A stretch of 38,277 bases of DNA from Allomyces macrogynus ATCC 38327 (taxonomy: Eukaryota; Blastocladiomycota; Blastocladiomycetes; Blastocladiales; Blastocladiaceae), in contig GG745362.1 of NCBI GenBank assembly GCA_000151295.1, positions 73,116 through 111,392 of the forward strand. The letters run 5' to 3'. Of this stretch, positions 1-10,018 are shown in pieces (position 1 is the first letter of the stretch; each line of letters starts with the position of its first letter). The notes beneath the pieces are model-generated. The model ran no database searches and was not told the origin of the DNA. It was given only the letters and a program-made list of their open reading frames with translations. The position numbers and the translations under genes were made by a program.

Positions 1-32
1 CCCGCACCACGACGACGGCCACCGCTGCCAAA

Positions 33-575
33 ATGTACCGCACTGCCCCGCTCGCCGCGCTCGCCGCGCTCCTGCTCGTCCTTTTCGCCGCGGCACCAGC
101 ACCCGCCGACGCCGCCAACTGCGTCGTCTGCATCCAAATGGTCCCGACCTGCCCAAGCTGCGAGGGCACCAACCAAGTCTGTGCCAAGTCCGCCCAGTCG
201 TGCAACTCCTGCGCCGAGGCCAAGTGTTTCTCCAAAGACTCGATCCCGGCCGGGTTTACTGCCGTGCTTGACGGCATCATCGACGCTGTGGCCAACGGGA
301 CCACGTCGGCGTCAGCCACTAAGAGCGCGAGCACGAGTGCGTCGTCAACGACGACGGTCGCAAGCAGCTCCACTGCGCTCACTTCGCCCACCGCGACCGT
401 AGCGTCGACAGCCGCAACGACCGATGCCGCGTCGACGACCACGCCCGCAGCGGCAGCCTCGGCAACGCCCACGGCCGCGGGGATCGGGTCCGGTGCGGTC
501 GTCGCTGCTGCCGACGGATCAGCTGCTGTTGCGCTCGGCGCCGCTCTGGTTGCCGGGTTTGCCGCGCTCGCGTAA
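33..575 (+). CDS. Secreted Opy2-like Cys-rich, Ser/Thr/Ala-rich GPI-type surface protein
   Basis: Single exon, 180 residues. Residues 1-27 form a signal peptide (short basic start, long Ala/Leu core, A-x-A end). Eight cysteines follow at 30, 33, 40, 43, 50, 57, 60 and 65, spaced C-x2-C-x6-C-x2-C-x6-C-x6-C-x2-C-x4-C. This matches the extracellular N-terminal domain of fungal Opy2-type membrane anchors. Residues 90-150 are a Ser/Thr/Ala stretch suited to O-glycosylation, and the last 20 residues are hydrophobic with small residues before them, as in GPI attachment signals. Yeast Opy2 has a transmembrane helix and cytoplasmic Ste50-binding tail; neither is present here, so the role is probably cell-wall or surface rather than a HOG-pathway anchor. 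The start has a good context (CAAAATG). The promoter lies outside the window. It heads a tandem group with the genes at 1837 and 3192. Confidence 0.85.
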   Translation: MYRTAPLAALAALLLVLFAAAPAPADAANCVVCIQMVPTCPSCEGTNQVCAKSAQSCNSCAEAKCFSKDSIPAGFTAVLDGIIDAVANGTTSASATKSASTSASSTTTVASSSTALTSPTATVASTAATTDAASTTTPAAAASATPTAAGIGSGAVVAAADGSAAVALGAALVAGFAALA

Positions 576-1836
576 GTGTCGCGATTCCAATCCGGTTCGC
601 GCCTGTCACGGATTCCGTCGGGTTGCTCTCATCTCTTTTTGCTTGATTGCTGGCCATTCGCATGTTGTTTTTGCTGTCCGTATTCGTGTCCGTTGTTGTC
701 GACCACCACCACCCTCGATCCCAAATGTCCATAGTTTTGCCCAACACGGCCCTGGCGGTCGTCCTCGCGTATTATTGTTGTTGTTGTTGCTGGAACGAAT
801 ACATGTCCTCTTTGCTGTGCCGTAGCTGGGAAAGCGCGAGCGCGCGTTCATCCTTCCTTCGTCTACAGCGCCCAGAAGAAACAGTTGGCGTTTGCCGACT
901 GCCGGCGCGGCCGTGAGCCTCACGAGCGTGAGTGGGGGGACCTGCGCTCGCCATGGGACGCCGCCGATACTTTCTCCAGTTCTGCCCCAACCACCAATGA
1001 GCTCGCTCCACCACGACCAGCTAGCTTGCTGCGGATGCAACGGCATGCAACATCTTGATCCGTGTCCGCAGCCGCCCAGCCTGTGGCGGCGCCGCCGTCA
1101 CTCAAATTTCGTTTCTCTTGCAGGCAACATTCTTGGCCCTGACACCCCTGGCTTTGGCTGTGCACTCCGCCAGCCCAGCGTCTTGGCGCGCGCGGGGGGT
1201 CCGGGCGGGGTGGAGAAATCGAGCGTGTCATGTCGCGTCGCGCTAGTGCGCTCCCGGCGTCCGGCAAGAGGAGAAATGGGCAGCACTGCCCCTTGTGGGG
1301 AGGGACGAGACCAGAAAATGCTGATGAGCGCAAGTACGGTTCCGGTTATCCCATGACGCCAGCAAGCGTCGTCATTCCTTTGGCCAAGACCCCCGTCCGT
1401 TCGCGCTTCCCGTCCCGTTGTTTACCGGGCCAGGATGGTGATCTCGCGGTGATGAGACGGTGAGCGCGCCGACCGAAGAGCATCATCGGCCCAATCGCTT
1501 GGCGCGGCTGCCAAGGCCACAACGGCGCGCACACAAATCGAGACCGCCACTGATGCAAAGTCGAGTTGCGCCGCCGCCACGGCGGCCTTGGCGAAGGCGC
1601 GCGCACCCGATTCGAATTTGGGCGAAGAGCATCCATCACCAGCTTCCATGGCCAACAACAACGCGCGCGCGCGCACCGGTGCTTGCTTTGCGCGCAGCAA
1701 CAGTGCGACGGAGCGGGTATAAAAGCGCGCCGTACCCGCGCTCATTCCACCACCACCCCGCTCGTCCTCATCCTCGCTCCGCGTCACTCGTCGTCCCCAA
1801 GCGCCAACATAACTCGCACCAGTTCATTCCACCACC
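576..1836. other. Intergenic region upstream of the second surface-protein gene
   Basis: About 1.26 kb between two plus-strand surface-protein genes. It holds a short TTG repeat near 775-790 and a TATA box at 1718-1724. Long frames here lack domain motifs and overlap each other on both strands, as expected in GC-rich non-coding DNA. I see no gene. Confidence 0.6.
1718..1724 (+). promoter_or_regulatory. TATA box of the gene at 1837
   Basis: TATAAAA followed by GCGCGCCG, 119 bp before the ATG. The same TATAAAAGCGCGCCG string occurs at 3023 before the next paralogue, and TATAAAAGCGGC before both Pro/Cys-rich genes at 33034 (minus) and 36742. Confidence 0.8.
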
Positions 1837-2319
1837 ATGCCGTCGCTCTACCGCCTCGCCCACCTCGCCGCCGCGCTCCTCGCCCTCATCCTCGTTCTCG
1901 GCACCGCCTCGCCGGCCCATGCCTCCCCGCGCCCGCAAGACGCGGGTGCCGCGATCCCGACCGACGTGATCAATGCCGTCTCCTCGGCCCTCTCGTCGAT
2001 TCTCGGGACCGCGATCGACGCGCCTACCGCGACTTCGGGGTCGGCCACCGCGACCGGGTCGGGTTCTGCGACGGCCACGGCCACGAGCGCAAGTAACTCG
2101 GCGGCCGCCACGAGCACGGCCGCGTCGAGTGCCAGCAGCGCGGCGTCGGCATCCGCGACGAGTTCTGACGCGGCAACGACCACGTCCGATTCGGCCGCGG
2201 CGACGCCTACAGCGACGAGCGCGACGACGACGACCGCGGCTGGTGCGTCTGCAGCGGAGCCGCGGTTTGTGTATGCGGTGGCCGGTGTTGCGGCGGCGGC
2301 GGCGGCCGTGTTTGCGTGA
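1837..2319 (+). CDS. Small secreted Ala/Ser/Thr-rich, probably GPI-anchored surface protein
   Basis: Single exon, 160 residues, ATG in a favourable ACCACC context. Residues 1-29 are a signal peptide with a long Leu/Ala core. A short helical segment near 45-60 (starting IPTDVINAVSS) precedes about 75 residues made almost wholly of Ala, Ser and Thr. The C-terminus (SAAEPRFVY, then Ala/Val) looks like a GPI signal. No cysteines and no catalytic domain are visible. It resembles the next gene: both have a [IL]PTD[IV] segment before the Ser/Thr/Ala region and end in SAAEP[RK] plus a hydrophobic tail. A cell-wall or mucin-like coat role is inferred from architecture only. Confidence 0.8.
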   Translation: MPSLYRLAHLAAALLALILVLGTASPAHASPRPQDAGAAIPTDVINAVSSALSSILGTAIDAPTATSGSATATGSGSATATATSASNSAAATSTAASSASSAASASATSSDAATTTSDSAAATPTATSATTTTAAGASAAEPRFVYAVAGVAAAAAAVFA

Positions 2320-3191
2320 ACGAGTCCAAGTTGCAGTTAGACAAGGTCAGCGACGCGCAGCGTGCAGCGTCCCTGGCCGATATCGCAAGTGGCCGCCAAT
2401 TTGCATCAATACATGTTCCAATTTGTCTGTGACCCAGCTCGCGCATCGCGACGTCAATCTGTCGTGTTCACATGCGATCAGGATGGACGAGGGTGGACCA
2501 TGGCGGCGGTGGTGGGGGTGCATTCAGGCACGAAGTCCCATCGCGCGGAGAGCTCCATTGGCCAGCCAGGACGTTCAGGATGGCCCAACAATGGATTTTC
2601 TCGTGCGCATCGTCATCGATCGCGTGCTCGTCGACCGGGTCGTCGCTGTGCGGGGGCTTGTTCGTTCATTGGCGCGCAACACGGAAGCGGGAAGCATGTG
2701 CCTGTGCGCTCGCTGCGCGGCGGCGCCGCAGCACCGATGCATCGAGGAGAGGCGTGCGCAATGCTCGGTGGGAGGGCGCAGCAGCACGGCGCGGGATCAC
2801 CACGGTGCCGCGACGACGTCGAGGACGACGACGAGACGGCCGCTGAAGCTGGCCGGGCGGCGATGGTATTTGCCTTGGGCCCGTGGCTGGCGGTCTGGTG
2901 TGGGGATGGCACATGGCGTGGGCCATCCCTCGACCCCGCCCCCACTGCCACCACCTTCGACACTCGACACGCCATCCCGCGCGAAACGGACCCCTCAGCC
3001 GGCGACGCTTCCGTGCCGACAGTATAAAAGCGCGCCGCCGCCCGCGCCCGCTTCCTCTCTCTCCTCTGCTCTCTCCCGTCAAGTGTGTTTGCGCTCGTCC
3101 TCGTCGTTCTCATCCATCCCATCCCATACCCGCGCGTGCCCTGACTACCGCACGCATTCCCACCACCACCAAGAAACCCATCTTCACCACC
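2320..3191. other. Intergenic region and promoter of the third surface-protein gene
   Basis: About 870 bp with a TATA box at 3023-3029 and pyrimidine-rich sequence just before the next ATG, typical of a fungal 5' leader. Overlapping open frames on both strands show no motifs. No other gene seen. Confidence 0.6.
3023..3029 (+). promoter_or_regulatory. TATA box of the gene at 3192
   Basis: TATAAAA followed by GCGCGCCGCC, 169 bp before the ATG; a CT-rich tract follows at 3052-3075. Identical over 15 bases to the box at 1718. Confidence 0.8.
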
Positions 3192-3662
3192 ATGCACTTC
3201 ACCGCGCCGCTCGCCCTCCTTGCGACCTTCATCGCCGTCGTCTCCGCACAAGCCTCGCCCGCGGTCCCCGGCAACGTCGCGATCCCCTCCAACCTGCCCT
3301 CGCCACCCAACGGCGCCGCCCTGCCCGCCCTCCCGTCCGACATTTCGCCCTCGGTTCTCGCTAGCATCGCATCGAACCTGCCGACCGGCGCGTTTGCGAC
3401 CCCGGGCGCCAACGGCGCGCTCCCGACGGACATCGCGACGATGCTGAGCTCGGCGATCGCGCAGGCGTCTTCGACGACGGCGGCTGCCAGTGCGAAGACG
3501 ACGGGGACCGCGTCGGGGACCGCGACGAGTGCGAGCGCGACGGGCACGGCTGCGCCCACGGCCACGAGCAAGACGGATGGGTCGGCCGCGGAACCCAAGT
3601 GGAAGGTGAATGTCATCCAGGGGGCAGTTGTCGTGGCAGCGGCGGCGGCGCTCGTGCTGTAA
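3192..3662 (+). CDS. Small secreted Ala/Ser/Thr-rich, probably GPI-anchored surface protein (paralogue)
   Basis: Single exon, 156 residues. I start at 3192 (CACCATGCAC) rather than the in-frame upstream ATG at 2883, because 3192 follows the TATA box and leader and gives a clean signal peptide (residues 1-20, ending VVSAQA). Residues 25-60 are Pro-rich with PSNLPSPPNG and PALPSDISP, then ALPTDIATML, then a Thr/Ala/Ser tract with repeated TGTA or TSA patterns. The end (SAAEPKWKVN plus Val/Ala) is a likely GPI signal and matches the preceding gene. It has no cysteines or enzymatic motif. Probably a cell-surface or wall glycoprotein arising by tandem duplication. Confidence 0.8.
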   Translation: MHFTAPLALLATFIAVVSAQASPAVPGNVAIPSNLPSPPNGAALPALPSDISPSVLASIASNLPTGAFATPGANGALPTDIATMLSSAIAQASSTTAAASAKTTGTASGTATSASATGTAAPTATSKTDGSAAEPKWKVNVIQGAVVVAAAAALVL

Positions 3663-4449
3663 GGAAGTAGGCTAGACGAGACCCGCTGCGGTGGCGGTCG
3701 GCTGTCCGGCCAGGTCGCGGCGGATCGAGTGGCGCGCGCGCACGCCGCACCGGTACCGGGGTCGACGTCGTGCCGACCAGTTGCTTGATCAAGTGCAAGG
3801 ACGCGTCGCGCACCCCCAAGTCGTGTTGTGTCGGTCGTGCACCACCAGGTCGCGTCGTCGTCGTCAGTCGTGCCAAGCGATCAAGGCCGTGATCGTCGTC
3901 TGTCTCCCGCCACCTGTTTTCGTTCTTGCACGTCGTCTCGTTTGATCCCATTTCGTTCTCTGTTTGCCCCATTTCGCGTCGCGTCGTTTTCGTTTCTGTT
4001 TGCCCTGTACTTGCCCTTGGGTCGCGCAGACGTGCCCGTCTGCCCGTGCCCCCCACTTGCGACTCTCTCCCGCATCGTGTTGTTCGATCTCATCCGTGTG
4101 TATTTCGCATTTGCGTTTTCCGTCCGTTTCGTGCTCCCATTCCGTGGCCGTCGACGTGCGTGTTGGCGAGTCCTCCCATCTGTGCCGACCCACCCAACCT
4201 GCAATATATTGTGCCGTCTGCTTGCGTGTCGCGCTGTCGTTGTTGCAGTGCTGTGTGAGGGCGAGTTGAGCATCGTTTCGGAGCGTGGCCGCCGTGATCA
4301 CGGCACTTGCTCCTTGGCTCCAGACAAAATCCAAGCTGGCGCGACACGACGCGATCATGATCAGCAGCTGCTCGCTGTCTCTAGTGACCAACCAACAGCA
4401 AACACCGACCTCACCGCCAAACGACCACTGCCTGCAACACGCAGCCACG
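3663..4449. other. Intergenic region before the HemW-like gene
   Basis: About 790 bp. The plus strand is rich in T and TCGT-type words from 3820 to 4150. I recognise no domain or RNA gene in it. Confidence 0.5.
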
Positions 4450-5584
4450 ATGCTCCAACATCTACTCCGACCCGCACGCATCCCTGCCGCCGCCAGCTTC
4501 CTATCGCGGCCGACGCGCCTCCTCGCTCGTCAGCGTCAGCTAGCCACCGCCACAACAAGCTCCAGCACCCCGAAATCGCGTAACGATACCAACCCGCCGC
4601 CCGTTGGCATTTACATCCACTTCCCCTACTGCACGCACCGGTGCACCTACTGCGCGTTCAACGTCTACACGCACCCACCCGGTGGCGCACCGCCACCGCT
4701 CGTCGAGGCGTACGTAAAAGAACTCACGCACGCGCTGACCGAAGAAGTGCCGGGGCGCAGGTGGGATGTCAAGTTGGTGTATTTTGGTGGCGGGACGCCG
4801 TCGTTGGCGCCGCTGGGTGCGTTTTGGATCGTTGGAAATGGAGGGAAATGAGAGAGGCAGGGCTGATCGCGTCGGATCGGGGTCTCCGTCGAATTCTTTG
4901 AGCGCACGCTGGCCGCGATTCACCAGCATGCCAACTAGGTCGCTCCGGATGCCGAGATCACGGTCGAGGCCAACCCGTCGGGACATCGCCTCCCTTCTCC
5001 TCCTCCTCTCCCATCTCCACCCGCTCACGTCTCTCCCGCGGTCCAACATGACATCTCGTTCGACAAACTCCACGCCTGGCGCGCGCACGGCGTGAACCGG
5101 CTCTCGATCGGCGTGCAGGCGCTCGACGACGCGACCCTGCGCTTATTCGAGCGCGACCATACCGCGCAGCAGGCGCTCAAGGCAGTGGAGTTGGCGAAAA
5201 AAGTGTTTCCGGACCGCATTTCGCTGGATTTCATTTGGGGCCGGCCGGGGCAGTCGGTGCGCGCGTGGAAGAATGAGTTGCGCGTACGTTGCGTTGTGCG
5301 CTGGGACGGCGGTGGAGAGAGGAGGGGAGGGGATGCTGACAATTGAACGGGTGGTGTAGAGGATTTTAGGTGATGCTGATGGCCATTTGTCGCTGTACCA
5401 GTTGACGCTGGAGCGCGGCACGCGGTCCGTTTCGCATTTCCGTTGTCCTCGTGCATCGCACGCGGAACTGAACTCTTGCGTGATCTACGGCACCAGGCTC
5501 GTCCGTGCGCTCAACACCGATGACGACTTACCCGCGATGCCGTCGGACGACGAGCTCGCTGACATGTACGAGGCGACAGTGCAG
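4450..5584 (+). pseudogene. Truncated, damaged HemW/RSAD1-like radical SAM gene
   Basis: The N-terminus is Arg/Ala/Ser-rich without acidic residues, like a mitochondrial presequence. GIYIHFPYCTHRCTYCAF follows, with the radical-SAM CxxxCxxC cluster motif, then VYFGGGTPSL. Later blocks are EITVEANPSG, GVNRLSIGVQALDD, LDFIWGRPGQS and HLSLYQLTLERGTR, all typical of the HemW/oxygen-independent coproporphyrinogen oxidase-like family. Introns at 5284-5359 and 5425-5496 join these blocks in frame. Defects: an in-frame TAG at 4936-4938 sits inside the helix before the EITVEANPSG strand; the join from 4818 to about 4905 has no phase-consistent splice pair; and after a donor at 5585 the C-terminal half (YEISNFA-type motif and HemW tail) is missing, with only about 270 bp before the next gene's 3' end. 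A model splicing out 4834-4938 avoids the stop but drops conserved residues. Assembly error remains possible. Confidence 0.65.
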
Positions 5585-5800
5585 GTACGCCCCAAAACCG
5601 TTCCTTGTGCGCTATCTCGACCTCCAATGTCCTGGCAGCTGCTGGCGCCTTACCGCGACAGGTTGAACGAAATCCAAAGAAACGGAATTGAGATTGCTAG
5701 AATACGGCTACATGTACAAAACCAAACCACAAAACCAAACAGGATCCCGTCTTGGGGATCCCCAGCGTCTACAAATACCTACCTCCTTATCTACAGAACC

Positions 5801-5817
5801 AAAAAAAAAAAAAAAAA
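5801..5817 (-). other. T17 tract in the 3' region of the GPCR gene
   Basis: Seventeen A on the plus strand (T on the coding strand), about 41 bp beyond the GPCR stop codon. A 12-base version lies beyond the MIA40 stop at 25557-25568. They may be part of 3' UTR or terminator sequence. Confidence 0.4.
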
Positions 5818-5857
5818 CAACAACAAAAATCGCGACGCGCCCAGCGAATCGACCTCC

Positions 5858-8800
5858 TTATTTTGGTGCCGGCGCCATGTCCTTGATCGCCGCCGCCCAC
5901 GCCGCGTTCCCGTCGCGCCCCATGGCGGGCCCACCGCCCATACTGCGCCCGACCATCGACGTCGTCGGCGCGTTCATCGACTGCTGCATGCGCATCGTGC
6001 TCAACGGACCCGACATGGGCCCACCCGTCACGTTGGTCGTGCCGTTGCCGCGGCTCGATCCGCCGCCAGATTTGGAGAAGACGAGACAGTGCACGCTACA
6101 CGTCGCGCAAAATTAGTTATCGTAAGCATCGGCGGCAAGGAAAGGAGGTAACGACGAGGAAATACCTCAATGCCTTGACCCATTTCTGTTTGTCGTCGTT
6201 TTTGGCAAATTGGATAATAAAACTCTTGCTGTCCGCCCTAAGCTCCAAACAGAGCGGGTAACTGGGCGGATCCGGATCGAACTGGAGGCTCCGGAGCTTG
6301 AATAGCGTGCCCTGCTCGGTGTTATTCGTCAAGCGCGTGATGCCAAGGAAACTGGTCGAGTTTGGGGAGGGTCAAGAAGTCAGATTAGGTCGAGATCAGC
6401 GACCTCGCGCCAGTGAACACGCACCCTTCGAGCGCAAACAGCGTAATCCGGTTCGTGTGCCACGTCTCGAAGAGCTTGTTGGCAACCTACATCAGCGAGC
6501 GAGGAAAAAAAATAATATCGTCAGTCGCCGGAACGTCGATTGTCACAAACCCAACCGTAGGTGGTGAGAGCGCGCGACAAACGCCATACCTTGACCGGGT
6601 ACTTGCCGCTCATCGTCGACATTTTGCCGGGCATGTGCTCGGCCGAGGACGTGCCGTCGTTCGACGACCCGTTGTCGCCTGAGTAACTCATCTTGACACC
6701 CGACCCCTTGGCCGCCTTCTTGCTCTCCATGTACGGCACGAGCGCGATGCGGCCGACGAGCGCGGCAAACGAAAAGCCTGCGGCGTACATGACGACAAAC
6801 GTCTTGATGAACCAGGCGGCGAGCGCAAACGACTAAAGAAAGGCGTGTGGGTGAGTGAGTGAGCACTTGACAATTCGGACGCGTAAAAACCAAGGCAGCG
6901 TACCTCGGTCGCGAGGTACAAGAACGGCGTCACGACGACGCCGCACAAGAAAATGTTCTGCGCCGTGTAGGCGATAAACTTGGACTCGCGGAAGAGACTG
7001 TAGGCCTTGCGCGTGTGGAACGCGAGCACCGTGACGAGACCAAGGAGCAGCGCATTGTAGACGAGCGTGATCGTTTGGAAGAGCGTGTCGAGCGTCGCAT
7101 TGCGCGACGCGCACTTGTACGAGACCGACGTGGCCGTGGCCATGAGCGTCGGCTCGAGTGGCGCGACCAGGGTCCAGGCGACCGAAATGCTGGTTTGGAT
7201 GAGCAGGATCACAATGCACCCGAGAAACAGGCGCGTGTCGCTGAGCTTGTGCAGCTTGGCGAGCTGACGGTTATCTATTTTATCGGGGAAGGATGTCAGT
7301 TGCCGCCGCGACGATGGGTGGGTGGAGAAGAAGAGAGACATACCAAAGACCTTGAAGATGCGGTACGCCTTGGCAGCCACCGCCGACAAGACGAGCTGCA
7401 AGCCAATCACAAACATCCACGCCTGCAAGTTGCACGTCAACGTCGAGGGGATGTCGATCCACAAAAAGATCGACGAGAGCACCATGACAATGCCAAGCGA
7501 AATTTGCAGCAAAAAGAACAACGCCATCGACTTGACCGACGCGTGCTCGCGCTGCGTGTACAGGTAGATCGTGGCCGCAATCACCGTCAAGATCAGGAGC
7601 GCGTCAATGCCCATGATAATGATCCCACCAATCGACTTGTACGTCACGTAGGCCAGCATCGAGCTCGGCCGGTCCGGCGGAATCGACGACGATCCACCGA
7701 AAAACTTGACGGGTGTCGACGACGCCGTCAACGACGCTGATGCCGTGGCCGCGAGCGTATAGACCACGTTCGACTGGCCATTCCAAAGGTTGCGGAGCGT
7801 GTAGTCGGCAATCCGGTCGGCGTTCTCGTCAAAGCTCACGGCACCCGACACACCATCCAACTTGCCGACAAAGTCCTTGACCGTCATCGACGACGGGTAC
7901 GCGCGCTGGTTCACCTTGTCGACACCGATCGACCCGGCCAGCTTGACAATTCCGCGCGCCATAGTCTGCAAACAGTCGGCGAACAAGGTCGCCGTCGCGG
8001 CGAGCCCTTGCCGCCCGGGGTACTTGGCCTGGTACGCCGACCAAAACGCCTGGAACTGCGGACCCTGCGTCGTCGGGAACGCGACGAGCACGCCATTGCT
8101 GTTTTCGCGGTCCGTGTCGGAGTACTTGTTGCCCTGCGCGTAGAGCGTGTCGGCCAAGTCGTTCACGCCGTCGCTGCCAATCCACACCCAGTCGGCAGCG
8201 ATCATGCCGCGCGCGCGAGCTTGCCGGGCAATCGGGATAAAGTCGCTTGTGGTCCCGAGAAACACGACAATGCGCGTGCCCGACGACTGGATCGCGTCAA
8301 GCTCGTGCGTGTAGTCGGCTTGCACGTCCGACGCCGTGAAGGACTGCGACGTAGTAATCGTGATTTCTTGATTCACGGCTTCGTTCGAGAAGGTGGTCTG
8401 CGTATGGCGCGGGGAGCGCGTGAGAATGCATTATCTGACACCTCCAGTTCAAAACCGCCAAATTGAAAGGGAAAAGAACAGCGTACCATGATGCCTTGGC
8501 CGTACGAATCGCCGGTAAACAGAATCGCGACCGAGTGCCAGCCCATGAGCCGCACGAACCGAGCAATGAACGCGCCCTGGACCGAGTCCGGCTATGGCAG
8601 CAGAGAAAATGCACCCCGAGTCAACGCGAGCGAACCCATCAACATCTCTGAACGATCACAAGTCGACGAACCGGAATCGTGCGGTAAAAGTAACGGTACT
8701 CGGCCTTGTTCGAGAGCGTCGGCGACGTCGCACTGCCCGAGCACTGCCACATTTGGAACTGGTTGGCCGCGAGCGCCATGGGAATCGTAATCGTCGACCC

Positions 8801-9228
8801 CTTTTCGCCAATCAGGCCCACGGCGCCGTCCTTGGCCGCATCAAAGACTGACTTGACGGCGGGCGCCAGAGACTTGGCCGTGTCCTTGAAGTCGAGCTGA
8901 AACGTGTGGTTGCCGTTGGCACCGGCCCACGCGTTCACTTGGTCGAGCGCCACCTTGAGCGACTCTTGGATGCTGACGACCGTGCCGGACGTGACTGCGA
9001 GTAAAGCGAGAGGGTGGGGAAGGTTTGTGAGTGAGCGGGCGAGCAGCAGAGCGAAGGAAAAGAGCAAAAAGTACCCTTGTTCTCGGTTTCAGGCAACGAA
9101 ACGACAATCTTGAACGTGCCCCCCGCAGCGAGGACGGGCAGCGTCACGGCCGCGAGGACCAGAAGCAGCGCGAGACCAGCCATGCCAGCGGCGGCCGCGT
9201 ATCGTGGCGAACTGCCGGAAAACCGCAT
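5858..9228 (-). CDS. Class C (GABA-B-like) GPCR with venus-flytrap ectodomain and PH-like tail
   Basis: Nine exons, complement of 5858-6095, 6166-6351, 6404-6486, 6590-6832, 6904-7274, 7344-8397, 8487-8591, 8672-8994 and 9075-9228; every junction keeps phase, giving 918 residues. Signal peptide about 1-33. Residues about 35-420 are a receptor-family ligand-binding domain: FKIVVSLPE, GLIGEKGSTIT, YRTIPPDSVQGAFIARF, GWHSVAILFTGDSYG and DWVWIGSDG. Seven hydrophobic helices span about 452-700, with Cys in the extracellular loops. The tail contains a PH-like segment (about 745-838) ending SFIIQFAKNDDKQKWVKAL, then a Gly/Met/Ser-rich end. It should bind an amino acid-like or other small ligand at the plasma membrane and signal through G proteins; the ligand cannot be told from sequence. 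The start at 9228 is the first ATG before the signal peptide. Confidence 0.9.
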
Positions 9229-9237
9229 GGCGAACAA

Positions 9238-10018
9238 TGGTACGCAGAGACGGTAGGGAGTCGCCGTGCAGTGGTTGGTTGTTGACGAAGTCGCAAAACA
9301 GACGGTCCGGTCCCAAGTCTATATCAGTCTATCTTGGCCGGGGTCGAAGGTGGAGAGAATGGTCCGAGGGACGACGACGATAGAGGCGATGAGATGTGCC
9401 GAGAGAGGAAAGGCTGGTCGGGGGACGGCAAGGGGACACCGACTCTCGCCTCGGCCTCGCCCAACAAGATTGCGCCGTCATTCATGATCAATCCAGCGTC
9501 GAAGCCGAGGCCAACGGGAATGGCGGGCGAGCGAGCAAGCGGGGCGACGCCGGATGAGCAATGTTGTTCTCGAACTAGATGGGTCTCATCCGGTCGCATC
9601 AAGCAACGGGCAAGCAGCAACTCGTGGCCCAGCGTCGAATATTGATATTCATCATCGTCGCGCCTTTGCGCACGGCGACAAACTTGCACAAAGTCATCAG
9701 GTCTTGTCCACTGTGTCGCTAGTTTAGCCTCGGGTCGCACAGTTCGCCACAGCGAAGAACGAGGCGACGCCTGGCGACGCACAGTTTGGCGCAACGATCG
9801 TCAGATTTGAATTTTACAGTGCCTCATGTGATCGCGTCCTTGCGTCTGGCAAAAATAAACCTGAACACAAAACCGAACAAAACCCCCGGCACACAGCAAG
9901 CACACAAGCACACACAGTTGATTGTTCTTCATGCCTTCTCTCGCTTGTTCATGAACAAAAATCGCTTTGTGCGACGGGTCGAAACGGGTGCACGGCGTGG
10001 CCCATCCACCTATGCTCG
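9238..10018. other. Intergenic region between GPCR 5' end and CTU1 3' end
   Basis: About 780 bp serving as GPCR upstream region and CTU1 downstream region (both genes minus). No domain-bearing frame, tRNA or clear TATA box seen; a weak TATATC-like string lies near 9320. Confidence 0.5.

Noticed and set aside
1973..3364. 463-codon plus-strand frame
   Set aside because: Arg/Pro-rich shadow crossing two surface-protein genes and a promoter; no motif, and it uses the wrong frame of both genes.
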